Shown here: piece after piece, positions 7,044-15,021 of the stretch | Numbering within the stretch: the stretch's first letter is position 1 | Layout: the number at the start of each line of letters is the position of its first letter | From: OPU3-GD-OMZ sp001901525 | Lineage (GTDB): Bacteria; Pseudomonadota; Gammaproteobacteria; Methylococcales; Methylomonadaceae | Assembly (NCBI GenBank): GCA_963981505.1 | Contig: CAXCEI010000028.1 | Location: 1 to 19,310, forward strand | Direction: 5' to 3' | DNA: 19,310 nucleotides | Made by a program: the position numbers and the translations under genes | Notes under the pieces: generated by a model | What the model saw: only the letters and a program-made list of their open reading frames with translations | Told to the model about the DNA's origin: nothing | Databases searched by the model: none

Positions 7044-7487
7044 TTAATGATCTTGCAGACGAACCGCCATGACATCACAGTTTGCGTAGTGTAACACGCT
7101 ATTAGCAGTAGACCCCAAGAGTAGAGCTAAGCCATGGCGGCCGTGTGAGCCGACAACGATCAGGTCGATTTTATTTTCTGTGGCAATACGCGTTATTTCA
7201 AGTTTAGGACTGCCTGTTTTAACCCAGATGTGTTGCTCATCTATCGAGAACGTTTTAGCTATCGTTAAGGCCTTGTCCCGAGCAGAGGCTAATAATTGAG
7301 CAGTTAAATCGACTTCTAACGGAATAATGGGGCCGTAAATAGATTCGGTAATGGGTAAGTTATCAATAATATGAACGAGACTTAATTGCGCGTTGTATTT
7401 GTTAGCGAAATCGTGTGCAGAGGCCGCAACGTGTTCCCAGTGCTCAGTGAAATCAGTCGCTAATAACACCTGTTTATATCGGGACAT
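7044..7487 (-). CDS. Universal stress protein (UspA family)
   Basis: A single-domain Usp of 147 residues, standard length. It begins MSRYKQVLLATDF, with the conserved Asp in the first beta strand. Near the C-terminus it has GSHGRHGLALLLGSTA, which fits the G-2x-G-9x-G(S/T) nucleotide-binding motif, so it belongs to the ATP-binding type. The start is ATG 7487 with AAGGA about ten bases upstream. A longer frame reaching 7562 would add 25 residues before the conserved MSRYK start and is unlikely. Usp proteins are cytoplasmic and usually induced by starvation or respiratory stress. The gene diverges from the membrane pyrophosphatase gene across about 290 bases. Confidence 0.9.
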   Translation of the reverse strand: MSRYKQVLLATDFTEHWEHVAASAHDFANKYNAQLSLVHIIDNLPITESIYGPIIPLEVDLTAQLLASARDKALTIAKTFSIDEQHIWVKTGSPKLEITRIATENKIDLIVVGSHGRHGLALLLGSTANSVLHYANCDVMAVRLQDH

Positions 7488-7778
7488 AATGCTATTTCCT
7501 TTTCGGGATGGTTGTAGATTCACTGTCAAAGTTATGACCGGTATCGCAAAGGCTTTGTTCAATTGATTTTGTGATTGTATTTTTCTTTGATCCTAATTTA
7601 AAAATAGGCAGTCGTTTTTATTAAATGACTTAATTTTTTAAGGTTATGGGTGGGTGTTCAAAATGATACAGTAGAAATGTGAATTTTAGATGGCCAAGTT
7701 TTGAAAGTGGTTTTGAGCCGAGAGGTTAAGAAAGTCACTGAAAATTTTTATTTAAGTGAAAAATAGGGTTTATTCAGG
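7488..7778. other. Divergent intergenic region between usp and the pyrophosphatase gene
   Basis: About 290 AT-rich bases that must carry promoters for both diverging genes. I see no pair of -35/-10 boxes good enough to name, no ORF and no strong hairpin. Confidence 0.4.
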
Positions 7779-9884
7779 ATGGAATCTTTGAGTCAATTAG
7801 TTTACCTAGTACCTGGAGCAGGTGTTATTGCACTTATTTTTGCTTGGTTGCAATCTGTTTGGGTTGCTAAACAAGATCCAGGTGATGAGACGATGCAGAA
7901 AATTGCTAAGTTGATTCGTGACGGTGCGATGACCTTTTTAGGGCGTGAATATAAAGTGCTTACTGTTTTTACCGTGGGTGTCGTTATTTTATTGGTTCTA
8001 GGCAATATTAATAGTGGCGAGGTTGATGATTTTCGAAGCCCTTTAATTGGGTTATCTTTTTTAATTGGGGCGATTGCTTCAGCATCCGCAGGGTATATTG
8101 GGATGCGGGTTGCAACGATGGCCAATAGCCGCACAACAGCCGCTGCCTGTAATGGCTTAGAAGAGGCTTTGAAAGTAGCCTTTACCGGTGGGTCGGTAAT
8201 GGGGATGAGTGTTGTTGGCTTGGCGCTTTTGGGGCTAGGTTCGCTGTTTATTGGTTATACACAACTATTTCAAGGTGTTAATGGTCTAAATAAAGTTCTC
8301 ATAGTCATTTCTGGCTTTTCCATGGGAGCCTCTTCAATTGCTTTGTTTGCCCGTGTTGGTGGAGGCATATTTACTAAAGCTGCTGATATTGGTGCTGATT
8401 TAGTCGGTAAAGTTGAAGCAGGATTACCCGAAGATGACCCAAGGAACCCTGCGGTCATTGCAGATAATGTGGGCGATAATGTAGGCGATGTTGCCGGGAT
8501 GGGGGCTGACCTGTTTGAGTCCTATGTGGGTGCTATTATTGGCACTATGATTTTGGGCTTAGGTTTTTCATTGGTTGATAGCGATAGGATGCTGCCGATA
8601 ATTCTACCTTTGTTATTAGCGGCCGCAGGTGTTTTATGCTCTATTGTGGGAACATTTTTGGTGCGTTTAAAGGCGGGCGATAATGCACAACGGGCGCTTA
8701 ATATGGGTTCATTCGGAGCAGCGGCTATGATGGCTGTGGTGAGTTATTTTATACTCCAAGCAGTGTGGCCTGAAGCCGTGATTGATGTGGCAACTGGGGA
8801 ATCAATTACTGCGTTAGATGTCACGATGGCAATTATTATTGGATTAATTGTAGGTGTTTTGGTCGGGTTGACGACCGCTTTTTACTGCTCCATGGGTAAA
8901 CGACCGGTAAATTACATTGTGGAAAAATCCAAAACAGGTTCGGCAACAAATATTATTGCGGGTCTTACCATAGGCATGGAATCGACCGTTATTCCCATTC
9001 TTTTAATTGTTTTAGGGGTGCTGGGTGCTTATAGTGCTTGTGGCTTGTATGGAATAGCTATCGCAGCCTTAGGCATGTTATCAACTACCGGGATTCAACT
9101 TGCTGTTGATGCGTATGGTCCCATTGCAGATAATGCCGGAGGGATTGCTGAAATGAGCGAGCAACCCGCCACGGTTAGGGCGATAACCGATAACCTTGAT
9201 GCGGTTGGTAATACCACGGCGGCAATCGGAAAGGGCTTTGCTATTGTTTCGGCTGCTATGACAGCCTTGGCACTTTTTGCAGCTTTTATGTTACAGGCTA
9301 ATTTAGAGAGTATTAATATTGCTAAGCCAACGGTTATGGCTGGCTTGCTTTTAGGTGCTATGTTGCCATTTTGGTTCAGTTCATTAGCGATGAAAGCAGT
9401 GGGTAATGCGGCTATGGATATGATCGAAGAAGTACGCCGACAGTTTCGCGAAATTGAGGGCTTGCTTGTGGGGACTGCTGAACCCGATACGGAACGGTGT
9501 ATTGATATTGCTACCGTTGCAGCGATTAAAGAAATGATTTATCCAGGGCTGTTAGCGATTATGTTCCCCGTCTTGACAGGGTTTATTTTAGGTGCCGAAT
9601 CGTTGGGGGGGCTCTTGGCAGGCGTGACATCATCGGGTATTTTGATGGCGATCTTTATGTCTAATGCCGGTGGAGCGTGGGACAATGCTAAAAAATCAGT
9701 AGAAATGGTTGGCTTTACAAGGCCCGACGGTTCAATACAAGGTGCAGGATCAGAGACCCATCAGGCGGCTGTGGTTGGTGATACTGTGGGGGATCCGTTT
9801 AAAGATACAGCCGGCCCTTCTCTTAATATTTTGGTTAAACTCATTAGTGTTGTTGCCTTGGTGATTGCTCCCATAATTAGTTAA
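7779..9884 (+). CDS. hppA: Membrane-bound ion-pumping pyrophosphatase
   Basis: A 701-residue polytopic protein of the M-PPase family, which hydrolyses cytoplasmic pyrophosphate and drives H+ or Na+ out. The substrate-binding signature EDDPRNPAVIADNVGDNVGD is at about residues 216-236, preceded by the conserved GGGIFTKAADIGADLVGK. A second metal/PPi motif, DNAGGIAEMS, is at about 449-458, and VGDTVGDPFKDTAGPSLN is close to the C-terminus. The determinant of K+ dependence reads GNTTAAIGKG (about 476-485). Alanine rather than lysine after GNTT marks the K+-dependent subfamily. That subfamily includes both H+ and Na+ pumps, so the ion is not settled. LFESY places a Glu where Na+-type enzymes have one, but some H+ pumps do too. 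The gene symbol follows common usage. The following lipoprotein gene starts only about 70 bases later. Confidence 0.95.
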   Translation: MESLSQLVYLVPGAGVIALIFAWLQSVWVAKQDPGDETMQKIAKLIRDGAMTFLGREYKVLTVFTVGVVILLVLGNINSGEVDDFRSPLIGLSFLIGAIASASAGYIGMRVATMANSRTTAAACNGLEEALKVAFTGGSVMGMSVVGLALLGLGSLFIGYTQLFQGVNGLNKVLIVISGFSMGASSIALFARVGGGIFTKAADIGADLVGKVEAGLPEDDPRNPAVIADNVGDNVGDVAGMGADLFESYVGAIIGTMILGLGFSLVDSDRMLPIILPLLLAAAGVLCSIVGTFLVRLKAGDNAQRALNMGSFGAAAMMAVVSYFILQAVWPEAVIDVATGESITALDVTMAIIIGLIVGVLVGLTTAFYCSMGKRPVNYIVEKSKTGSATNIIAGLTIGMESTVIPILLIVLGVLGAYSACGLYGIAIAALGMLSTTGIQLAVDAYGPIADNAGGIAEMSEQPATVRAITDNLDAVGNTTAAIGKGFAIVSAAMTALALFAAFMLQANLESINIAKPTVMAGLLLGAMLPFWFSSLAMKAVGNAAMDMIEEVRRQFREIEGLLVGTAEPDTERCIDIATVAAIKEMIYPGLLAIMFPVLTGFILGAESLGGLLAGVTSSGILMAIFMSNAGGAWDNAKKSVEMVGFTRPDGSIQGAGSETHQAAVVGDTVGDPFKDTAGPSLNILVKLISVVALVIAPIIS

Positions 9885-9954
9885 TTCAGTGTGCTTTTTA
9901 AGGTATGCTAGTTGGCTTAGAATCGTTAATTTAAACTTTTAGACAGTGTTAGCT

Positions 9955-10212
9955 ATGATGAAAAAATTAAAAATAAAACCTATGCGTCATGTTCTGAGTA
10001 CGGCAATCATTTCTTCAATGGTCTCAGGGTGTGCGGTTATGAATGAGAGCCCTTTTGGTTTAAATGAAATCCCCAAAAGTACGGCAACACCTCAGAAGGT
10101 AGAGTCCATGGGGAATTGCGGAGCCGCTATAGGCGTTAAAGAGCATGCCTGCGGTGAAGGGACTTGCGGGGGGCATGGAACTTGCGGCGCTCAAAGTCCA
10201 GAAAAGGAATAA
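9955..10212 (+). CDS. Small Cys/Gly-rich lipoprotein with EGTCG motif
   Basis: The product is about 85 residues. After a short basic N-terminus and a hydrophobic stretch comes a lipobox MVSGC, predicting lipidation. The mature part is short and ends in a cysteine/glycine cluster: GNCGA, then ACGEGTCGGHGTCG, four cysteines besides the lipidated one. The EGTCG element resembles the EGKCG repeats of the bufferin/HvfA precursor peptides (DUF2282), which are copper-binding modified peptides. However, no DUF692 or DUF2063 partner gene is nearby, so this is a resemblance only. A metal-binding envelope role is plausible. Two adjacent ATGs (9955 and 9958) and a GTG at 9946 could serve as starts, with no strong Shine-Dalgarno to decide. 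It may be cotranscribed with the pyrophosphatase upstream and the Sel1 lipoprotein downstream. Confidence 0.7.
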   Translation: MMKKLKIKPMRHVLSTAIISSMVSGCAVMNESPFGLNEIPKSTATPQKVESMGNCGAAIGVKEHACGEGTCGGHGTCGAQSPEKE

Positions 10213-10261
10213 TAGAGCCACTTAAATAGCGTGTTGGGTCGATATGTCAATAAGGGCAGGG

Positions 10262-10819
10262 ATGAAATTTAAAATTTTTACAGTTTTTTGTTGTTTAATA
10301 CTACCGGCATGCAGTGGGGTAACTACGGGCGAACTGAGTGCCCAACAGCGTATCGTTGAAGATCCGTTAGTTTTGGCAGAGGATTATTTTTATGGACGGC
10401 ACACAGTGCAAAGTTACCCATTAGCGTTTAAATGGTATTTGAAAGCAGCCAGTCAGGGTAACCTCAATGCACAATTAAAAGTAGCGCAGCTGTTTTATGA
10501 AGGGTTAGGGACAGAAAAAGATTTTGACTCTGCAGAACAATGGTTTCAGTTAGCTGCAGAGCAAGATAACTTAGAGGCTCAGAAAACAATTGCAAAGATG
10601 TATTATGACGGTGAAACTGTTTCAAAGAACCTCTACTTAGCGCACCATTGGTATAAGCAAGCAGCCTTTCAGGGCGATTACGAAGCCATTAGAGCATTGA
10701 AGGAAATGATACCGTTATTGGAAACGTTGCGCAAAAAAGAGCAGAAAGCAAAAAACAGAAAATATTTTAAAAATTTTCTGAAAACGTTAGTGATGCCGGG
10801 CGTTGTTAATCGACAATAA
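10262..10819 (+). CDS. Sel1-repeat lipoprotein
   Basis: About 185 residues. A signal peptide with lipobox LPAC predicts an envelope lipoprotein. Residues from about 45 to 145 form three Sel1-like helical repeats. Recognisable units include AFKWYLKAASQGNLNAQ, SAEQWFQLAAEQDNLEAQ and AHHWYKQAAFQGDYEA, each followed by an A..YY/FYEG segment. Sel1 repeats are alpha/alpha protein-interaction scaffolds. The C-terminal tail is lysine rich. I choose ATG 10262 because AAGGG sits six to ten bases before it and the signal peptide starts there; an ATG at 10244 would add six residues. The gene follows the Cys-rich lipoprotein by about 50 bases and probably shares its transcript. The partner is unknown. Confidence 0.85.
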   Translation: MKFKIFTVFCCLILPACSGVTTGELSAQQRIVEDPLVLAEDYFYGRHTVQSYPLAFKWYLKAASQGNLNAQLKVAQLFYEGLGTEKDFDSAEQWFQLAAEQDNLEAQKTIAKMYYDGETVSKNLYLAHHWYKQAAFQGDYEAIRALKEMIPLLETLRKKEQKAKNRKYFKNFLKTLVMPGVVNRQ

Positions 10820-10843
10820 TTCACAGGATTGTAGAAGAGTTAG

Positions 10844-10871
10844 TTGAGCTTATTAGACTTATTTGTATAAT
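10844..10871 (+). promoter_or_regulatory. Sigma70-type promoter
   Basis: TTGAGC (10844-10849), a 16-base spacer, and a consensus TATAAT -10 (10866-10871), about 80 bases before the start of the carbamoyltransferase-derived pseudogene. It is the likely old promoter of that locus. Confidence 0.55.
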
Positions 10872-10899
10872 TATTGCTGTTTAATGTTCTGTTTTGAGT

Positions 10900-10929
10900 C
10901 CCTTTTAGTGATTTAAAGAAGGGTTTTTT
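10900..10929 (+). terminator. Weak intrinsic terminator or leader hairpin
   Basis: CCCTT (10900-10904) pairs with AAGGG (10919-10923) around an AT-rich loop, followed by six T residues. It could end the Sel1 transcript. Because it lies downstream of the 10844-10871 promoter, it could also act as an attenuator in front of the pseudogene. Confidence 0.4.
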
Positions 10930-10951
10930 AATGATCTAAAATTAAGAAGTT

Positions 10952-11709
10952 ATGATCATCCTTGGACTTTCTGCGTATTATCACGATAGTGCATCCGCAC
11001 TGGTTGTTGATGGGGATATTATTGCCGCAGCACAGGAAGAACGTTTCACTCGTAAAAAACATAATCTCAGTTTTCCTGAAAATGCGATCGCTTATTGTTT
11101 GCATGAGGCTGGTGTTGAATTAACAGCGGTGAATTATGTGGTTTTTTATGATAAGTTTCTCGTGAAATTTGATCGTTTGTTAGAGACTTATCTAGCGTAT
11201 GCTCCCCGCGGTTTTAATTCGTTTATTGCCGCGATGCCTATTTGGTTGAAGGAAAAACAGTTTCTTAAGCGCACCTTAAAGAAAGAATTGATGGCGCTCA
11301 GCCCTTTAGAGGAAAAACAGCTCCCGACACTTCTGTTTACCGAACATCATCAGGCCCATGCCGCTTCTGCCTTTTACCCGAGTCCCTTTGAAGTTGAAAT
11401 CATGAATCATGCTAGGGATCGTGTTAGAAAATGGGGCGGGGAGTTGTATTTTGTCTATGTGCCTGAGTTTTCTAGATATTCAGGGGCTGTTGAAGATCAT
11501 GACGATTATAGAAAGCGCCAAGTGGTTATTGATACAGTTAAAGCTCTGGGTATTTCCGTTGTTGATTTACACTAAGACTTTTTTAGCAGTCATGCTGATC
11601 CCGTTTCTTTTTTTATCCGTTTAGAGTCAATGGGCATTATACAGCCGAAGGTTATCAGCACCTCGCTAATACGATTGTTAGCCCAATAAAGACATTATCA
11701 CTTCAATAG
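10952..11709 (+). pseudogene. Chimeric remnant: NodU-type carbamoyltransferase N-terminus joined to SGNH-hydrolase C-terminus
   Basis: The first 150 or so residues are the N-terminus of a NodU/CmcH-family carbamoyltransferase: MIILGLSAYYHDSASAL, AAQEERFTRKKHN and the HHQAHAASAFYPSPFE motif containing the conserved histidines. Directly after SPFE (about 11393-11400) the protein becomes something else: ARDRVRKWGGELYFVYVPEF and VIDTVKALGISVVDLH, the late part of an AlgX/SGNH-hydrolase-like protein. A TAA at 11573-11575 interrupts it. The same protein continues in frame (DFFSSHADPVSFF) and then, after a one-base shift in a T run near 11610, as YPFRVNGHYTAEGYQHLANTI, ending at TAG 11707-11709. Carbamoyltransferase and SGNH genes often sit in one polysaccharide-modification operon, so an internal deletion is the simplest origin. 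Loss of most of both enzymes, plus a stop and a frameshift, makes function very unlikely. Confidence 0.8.
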
Positions 11710-11719
11710 AGACAGTAGA

Positions 11720-12205
11720 ATGAAAGAAAATACTGAGAAAACAATGGTACAACTTTTGGCTGGTCAGCGACCCGATGGAGAACTGGTTTTTGAACCAGTT
11801 CCGGCGCTAGCGAAAGGCGAGAATTGTTATCAACTACTCTTGTCGCCCGTCTTTGCTAAAGGGGCTGCAAAGCATGATTTGATACGCATTAAAATGGCGG
11901 GTCAGTTTGTTGTTGAAAAACATAATGGTTATTTATGCGTTCGGGTTTTTTCAAGAACTGAAACGAAACTTCTTCATCAATCGATGGAAAAATCATTATT
12001 ACTATTAAAAGCAGAGCTTGATCACCAAAATGAACGTATGCTGGTCTACAGTATTCCCGTTGAGTCTGGTTTTGACGAAATTGAGGCGGTATTTAATACG
12101 CTGTCAAAAGGTTTTGAACAAACGCAATGGTTTTATAGTAATGTTTACGATCCAGATGATGGTCAGACACCACTTAATTGGTGGCATGATTATTTAGCAA
12201 AGTAA
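11720..12205 (+). CDS. DUF4265-like hypothetical protein
   Basis: A 161-residue cytoplasmic protein with no signal peptide or TM segment. Its layout resembles DUF4265: a short N-terminus with a PVPALAKGENCYQLLLSP strand, a segment FAKGAAKHDLIRIKM followed by an FVVEKHNGYLCVRVFSR hairpin, then a C-terminal alpha/beta part ending NWWHDYLAK. The match is by recall of the Y.l...P.fa.G.a..D.i pattern and is moderate. Function is unknown. The ATG 11720 has GAGA upstream, a modest ribosome-binding site. It is the first gene of a tight plus-strand cluster, with yaaA starting 12 bases after its stop, and it begins ten bases after the chimeric pseudogene. Confidence 0.7.
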   Translation: MKENTEKTMVQLLAGQRPDGELVFEPVPALAKGENCYQLLLSPVFAKGAAKHDLIRIKMAGQFVVEKHNGYLCVRVFSRTETKLLHQSMEKSLLLLKAELDHQNERMLVYSIPVESGFDEIEAVFNTLSKGFEQTQWFYSNVYDPDDGQTPLNWWHDYLAK

Positions 12206-12217
12206 AAGGGCACGTTT

Positions 12218-13000
12218 ATGTTGATGGTTATTTCTCCTGCTAAGTCCCTTGATTTTGAGAGTACATTAGCGACAACTAAATTCTCCCAGTCAGTTTTCTT
12301 AATGCAGAGTCAGCAATTAATTGGTGAAATTCAGGCATTATCACCGGTAGAGCTAGAACAACTCATGGGAATTAGTCCGCAATTGGCAAGCCTTAATTTT
12401 CATCGTTTTCAGAATTGGAAATTACCCTTTGAGGCTACAAATTCAAGACCCGCGGTTTTAGCTTTTACTGGCGATGTTTATCAAGGCCTGCAAGCGACTT
12501 CCTTAACGGAGGCGCAATTTGATTTTGCACAAGGACACTTACGTATTTTGTCAGGTTTGTATGGTTTATTACGTCCGTTGGATTTGATTCAACCGTATCG
12601 ATTAGAAATGGGCACACGATTTGAAAATACCCAAGGGAAGAATCTTTATGCGTTTTGGGGCAGTCAAATTAACCAGCAATTAACCAAGGATCTTCATCAG
12701 TCAGGCTCCAATGTTTTAATTAATTTAGCCTCTAACGAATATTTTAAAGCAGTTAATGCTAAGCAATTACTTGCCGATGTAATCACGCCGGTGTTTAAAG
12801 ATTATAAAAAGGGTCAATATAAGGTCATTAGCTTTTATGCTAAGAAAGCGCGAGGGCTGATGACTGCTTATATTATTAAGAATGCTATTAATGCGCCAGA
12901 GGCCATAAAAAATTTTAATGTTAACGGTTATTATTTCAGTCCTGAATTTTCCAATGAGACGGAATGGGTTTTTCTGCGTGATGAAATGCTTTCAGGCTAA
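12218..13000 (+). CDS. yaaA: Peroxide stress protein YaaA (UPF0246)
   Basis: At 260 residues it matches E. coli YaaA in length and over its whole course. It opens MLMVISPAKSLDFES (E. coli: MLILISPAKTLDYQ). It contains PAVLAFTGDVYQGLQA, LRILSGLYGLLRPLDLIQPYRLEMGTR (broken here across residues about 108-134) and VISFYAKKARGLM. In E. coli YaaA is induced by OxyR and lowers free intracellular iron, limiting Fenton damage during hydrogen peroxide stress; it can also bind DNA. AAAGGG lies about eight bases before the ATG. It is the second gene of a compact operon between the DUF4265-like gene and the MscS-family channel. Nothing in the upstream bases shows separate control. Confidence 0.95.
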   Translation: MLMVISPAKSLDFESTLATTKFSQSVFLMQSQQLIGEIQALSPVELEQLMGISPQLASLNFHRFQNWKLPFEATNSRPAVLAFTGDVYQGLQATSLTEAQFDFAQGHLRILSGLYGLLRPLDLIQPYRLEMGTRFENTQGKNLYAFWGSQINQQLTKDLHQSGSNVLINLASNEYFKAVNAKQLLADVITPVFKDYKKGQYKVISFYAKKARGLMTAYIIKNAINAPEAIKNFNVNGYYFSPEFSNETEWVFLRDEMLSG

Positions 13001-13065
13001 TAATGCTTAGCGATCTTTTAAGTAGAGATCGTTGGAAATATGTTTTTAACAAGGTACTTTCTTTT

Positions 13066-14937
13066 ATGTGTATGAACATGAGACTTTTGATGCTTATTTT
13101 ATGCTGTTTTGTGAGTTCGCCGGTGCTGGCGGGCATAAGCAATGATCAGCAAAAAATAGAGAAAACCGTTAGTCAACTGTTAGCATTTAACGATGCTTTG
13201 GGGGGTATTGAGAGTGGTACGGCGCATGAAGCGGTATTGAATCAATTATTGGAAGAGCAGATTAGTCAGTTAGATCAATTGATGGCCTTATTAAAAAGGA
13301 CATCGGCACGTAAATTACCGAAAATTGGTAATGAACGTCAATTAAGTTTTTTTCAATCACGAATTACGGTCAATCAAGAACGTGGTAATGAAATGGCCGT
13401 GTTGAGGGATCAATTGAGTGTTGAGTACTTGAATGCTAGTCAGGCTATAAATCGTTATATTGAATACTTAATCGAAGCATCAAACCGCTACAAAGGGATT
13501 CAAGCCATTGTCGTTGACTCACAAAAAGCGCTTAATAAAAGTCAAAAGGTTGCTGATTTATTACCATTGCCTGAAAGCAAAGAAGACAACCAAATTACAG
13601 TTGATGTCAGAAATAATTATCAGCAGTTTACCCGGGTTAATACGACTTACCAGGATATCTTGAAGTATGTAATTAATAATCCTCGTAAAATTGCCTCGAT
13701 ACATTGGTTTCAACAATTCTCATTACTGTCTGCAATCTCTTATATAAATAATTTTGATGGTATTCGTGCGATTAATTACAAGCTGATCCCGTTTAATGTC
13801 GACATTGGAGGAATTAGTTTATCGTTTGTTATTATTGCTTTAGTTTATTTTAGTTATCCTCTCTTTTTTAGATTTACTAATTATTTTATCAAGAAGTATG
13901 TATCTGATGATGACGATCATCAAGATCAGAATTATCAACAGGTTGTTCGCCCTATACGAATGGGACTGATGTTTTTTGGTATTGATTTGGCAACGTATGC
14001 ATTTTTTTACAAAGCTGATTATCGAAGCGTCATAGAGTCGATGAGCTTTGTCATTTTTAGCCTAATATTTGTCTGGTTGTTGTTGTGTATTATTAACATT
14101 GTTGTAATGGTGCATTTAAAAAGGCTCACGCGGATAAATAAGGACCTGAGAAAGGAATTAGTGGCGCTGGGTGTTCAAGTTGTTAAGGCCATTATTATTA
14201 TTGTCGTGATGGCGGTGGTTTTAAGTCATTTTGGAATTAATATCACAGCGATATTATCAACGTTGGGTATCGGGGGGTTAGCTTTTGCGCTTGCTGCGAA
14301 AGATACGTTATCGAATCTTTTTGGAGGTATTACCATCTTGTTTGATAATGTTTATCGTATGGGCGATTGGGTAAAAATAGAGGATGTGGAAGGGACGGTT
14401 TCTGAAATTGGTTTGCGTAGCACGACCATCAGAACTTTTGATAATGCGTTGATCGTTATTCCCAATGCGGTGGTCTCGGTTTCAAGCGTAAGGAATATGG
14501 ATCGCCGGATAGTGGGTCGCAGGATTAAAATGTACATCGGGGTGACTTATGAAAGTAATATGGAAGATATACGAAAGGCACTGGATGATATTCGGGAGAT
14601 GTTAAAAACGCACCCGGATATTGCTAACCCAACACAACAGCACAGAGACAGTCGTAAAAAACTTAAATTATCTTCGCACGAAGATTCTGCAGGGATTAAG
14701 TCGACGCAGTTAGTTTTTATGGATCGTTATAATGATTTCTCTATTGATATTCTAATTTATTGTTTTTCTAAAACTGTTGATTGGGCTAAATGGTTGGCTG
14801 TTAAAGAGGATGTGCTGTTTAAAATAGCAGCTATTTTAAAAAACAATCATTTGGAATTTGCCTACCCAACAGAGGTTAGAATTCATCGGAACTCGGATGA
14901 AAACGAGTCGCCTGAGTATCTCATTCACGAAGAGTAA
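13066..14937 (+). CDS. MscS-family mechanosensitive ion channel, large periplasmic domain
   Basis: About 623 residues from the start I prefer. A signal peptide (MRLLMLILCCFVSSPVLA) leads into roughly 220 residues of helical, coiled-coil-prone periplasmic sequence. TM segments follow at nucleotides about 13803-13890, 13960-14010 and 14035-14120, and a further helix at 14175-14230. The MscS pore helix LSTLGIGGLAFALAAKD is followed by LSNLFGGITILFDNVYRMGDWV and the beta domain EDVEGTVSEIGLRSTTIRTFDN with VIPNAVVS. It is thus an MscK-like or YbdG-type larger relative of MscS, gating under membrane tension. ATG 13066 lies just before the signal peptide with AAGG upstream. An in-frame ATG at 13003 would place 21 charged residues before it and follows the yaaA stop by two bases. 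It is the last gene of the operon. Confidence 0.9.
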   Translation: MCMNMRLLMLILCCFVSSPVLAGISNDQQKIEKTVSQLLAFNDALGGIESGTAHEAVLNQLLEEQISQLDQLMALLKRTSARKLPKIGNERQLSFFQSRITVNQERGNEMAVLRDQLSVEYLNASQAINRYIEYLIEASNRYKGIQAIVVDSQKALNKSQKVADLLPLPESKEDNQITVDVRNNYQQFTRVNTTYQDILKYVINNPRKIASIHWFQQFSLLSAISYINNFDGIRAINYKLIPFNVDIGGISLSFVIIALVYFSYPLFFRFTNYFIKKYVSDDDDHQDQNYQQVVRPIRMGLMFFGIDLATYAFFYKADYRSVIESMSFVIFSLIFVWLLLCIINIVVMVHLKRLTRINKDLRKELVALGVQVVKAIIIIVVMAVVLSHFGINITAILSTLGIGGLAFALAAKDTLSNLFGGITILFDNVYRMGDWVKIEDVEGTVSEIGLRSTTIRTFDNALIVIPNAVVSVSSVRNMDRRIVGRRIKMYIGVTYESNMEDIRKALDDIREMLKTHPDIANPTQQHRDSRKKLKLSSHEDSAGIKSTQLVFMDRYNDFSIDILIYCFSKTVDWAKWLAVKEDVLFKIAAILKNNHLEFAYPTEVRIHRNSDENESPEYLIHEE

Positions 14938-14988
14938 TTTTTTCTCAAGATGAAAACCGCGTGTTCTAATGCGTTCGTAGAGACTGTC

Positions 14989-15010
14989 AGTTGAACTGCA
15001 ACTTAATTTT
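14989..15010 (+). terminator. Weak hairpin with T run after the MscS gene
   Basis: AGTTG (14989-14993) pairs with CAACT (14999-15003), followed by a T-rich stretch, between two converging genes. The stem is short, so it is only a candidate terminator. Confidence 0.3.
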
Positions 15011-15021
15011 TTGTCGAAAAA

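Noticed and set aside
7802..8134. Minus-strand open frame opposite the pyrophosphatase
   Set aside because: It is antisense to highly conserved TM coding sequence and arises from biased codon use.
11409..11624. Open frame in the third frame of the chimeric pseudogene
   Set aside because: It is an out-of-frame reading of the SGNH-like part. The protein-like signal is in the other frames.
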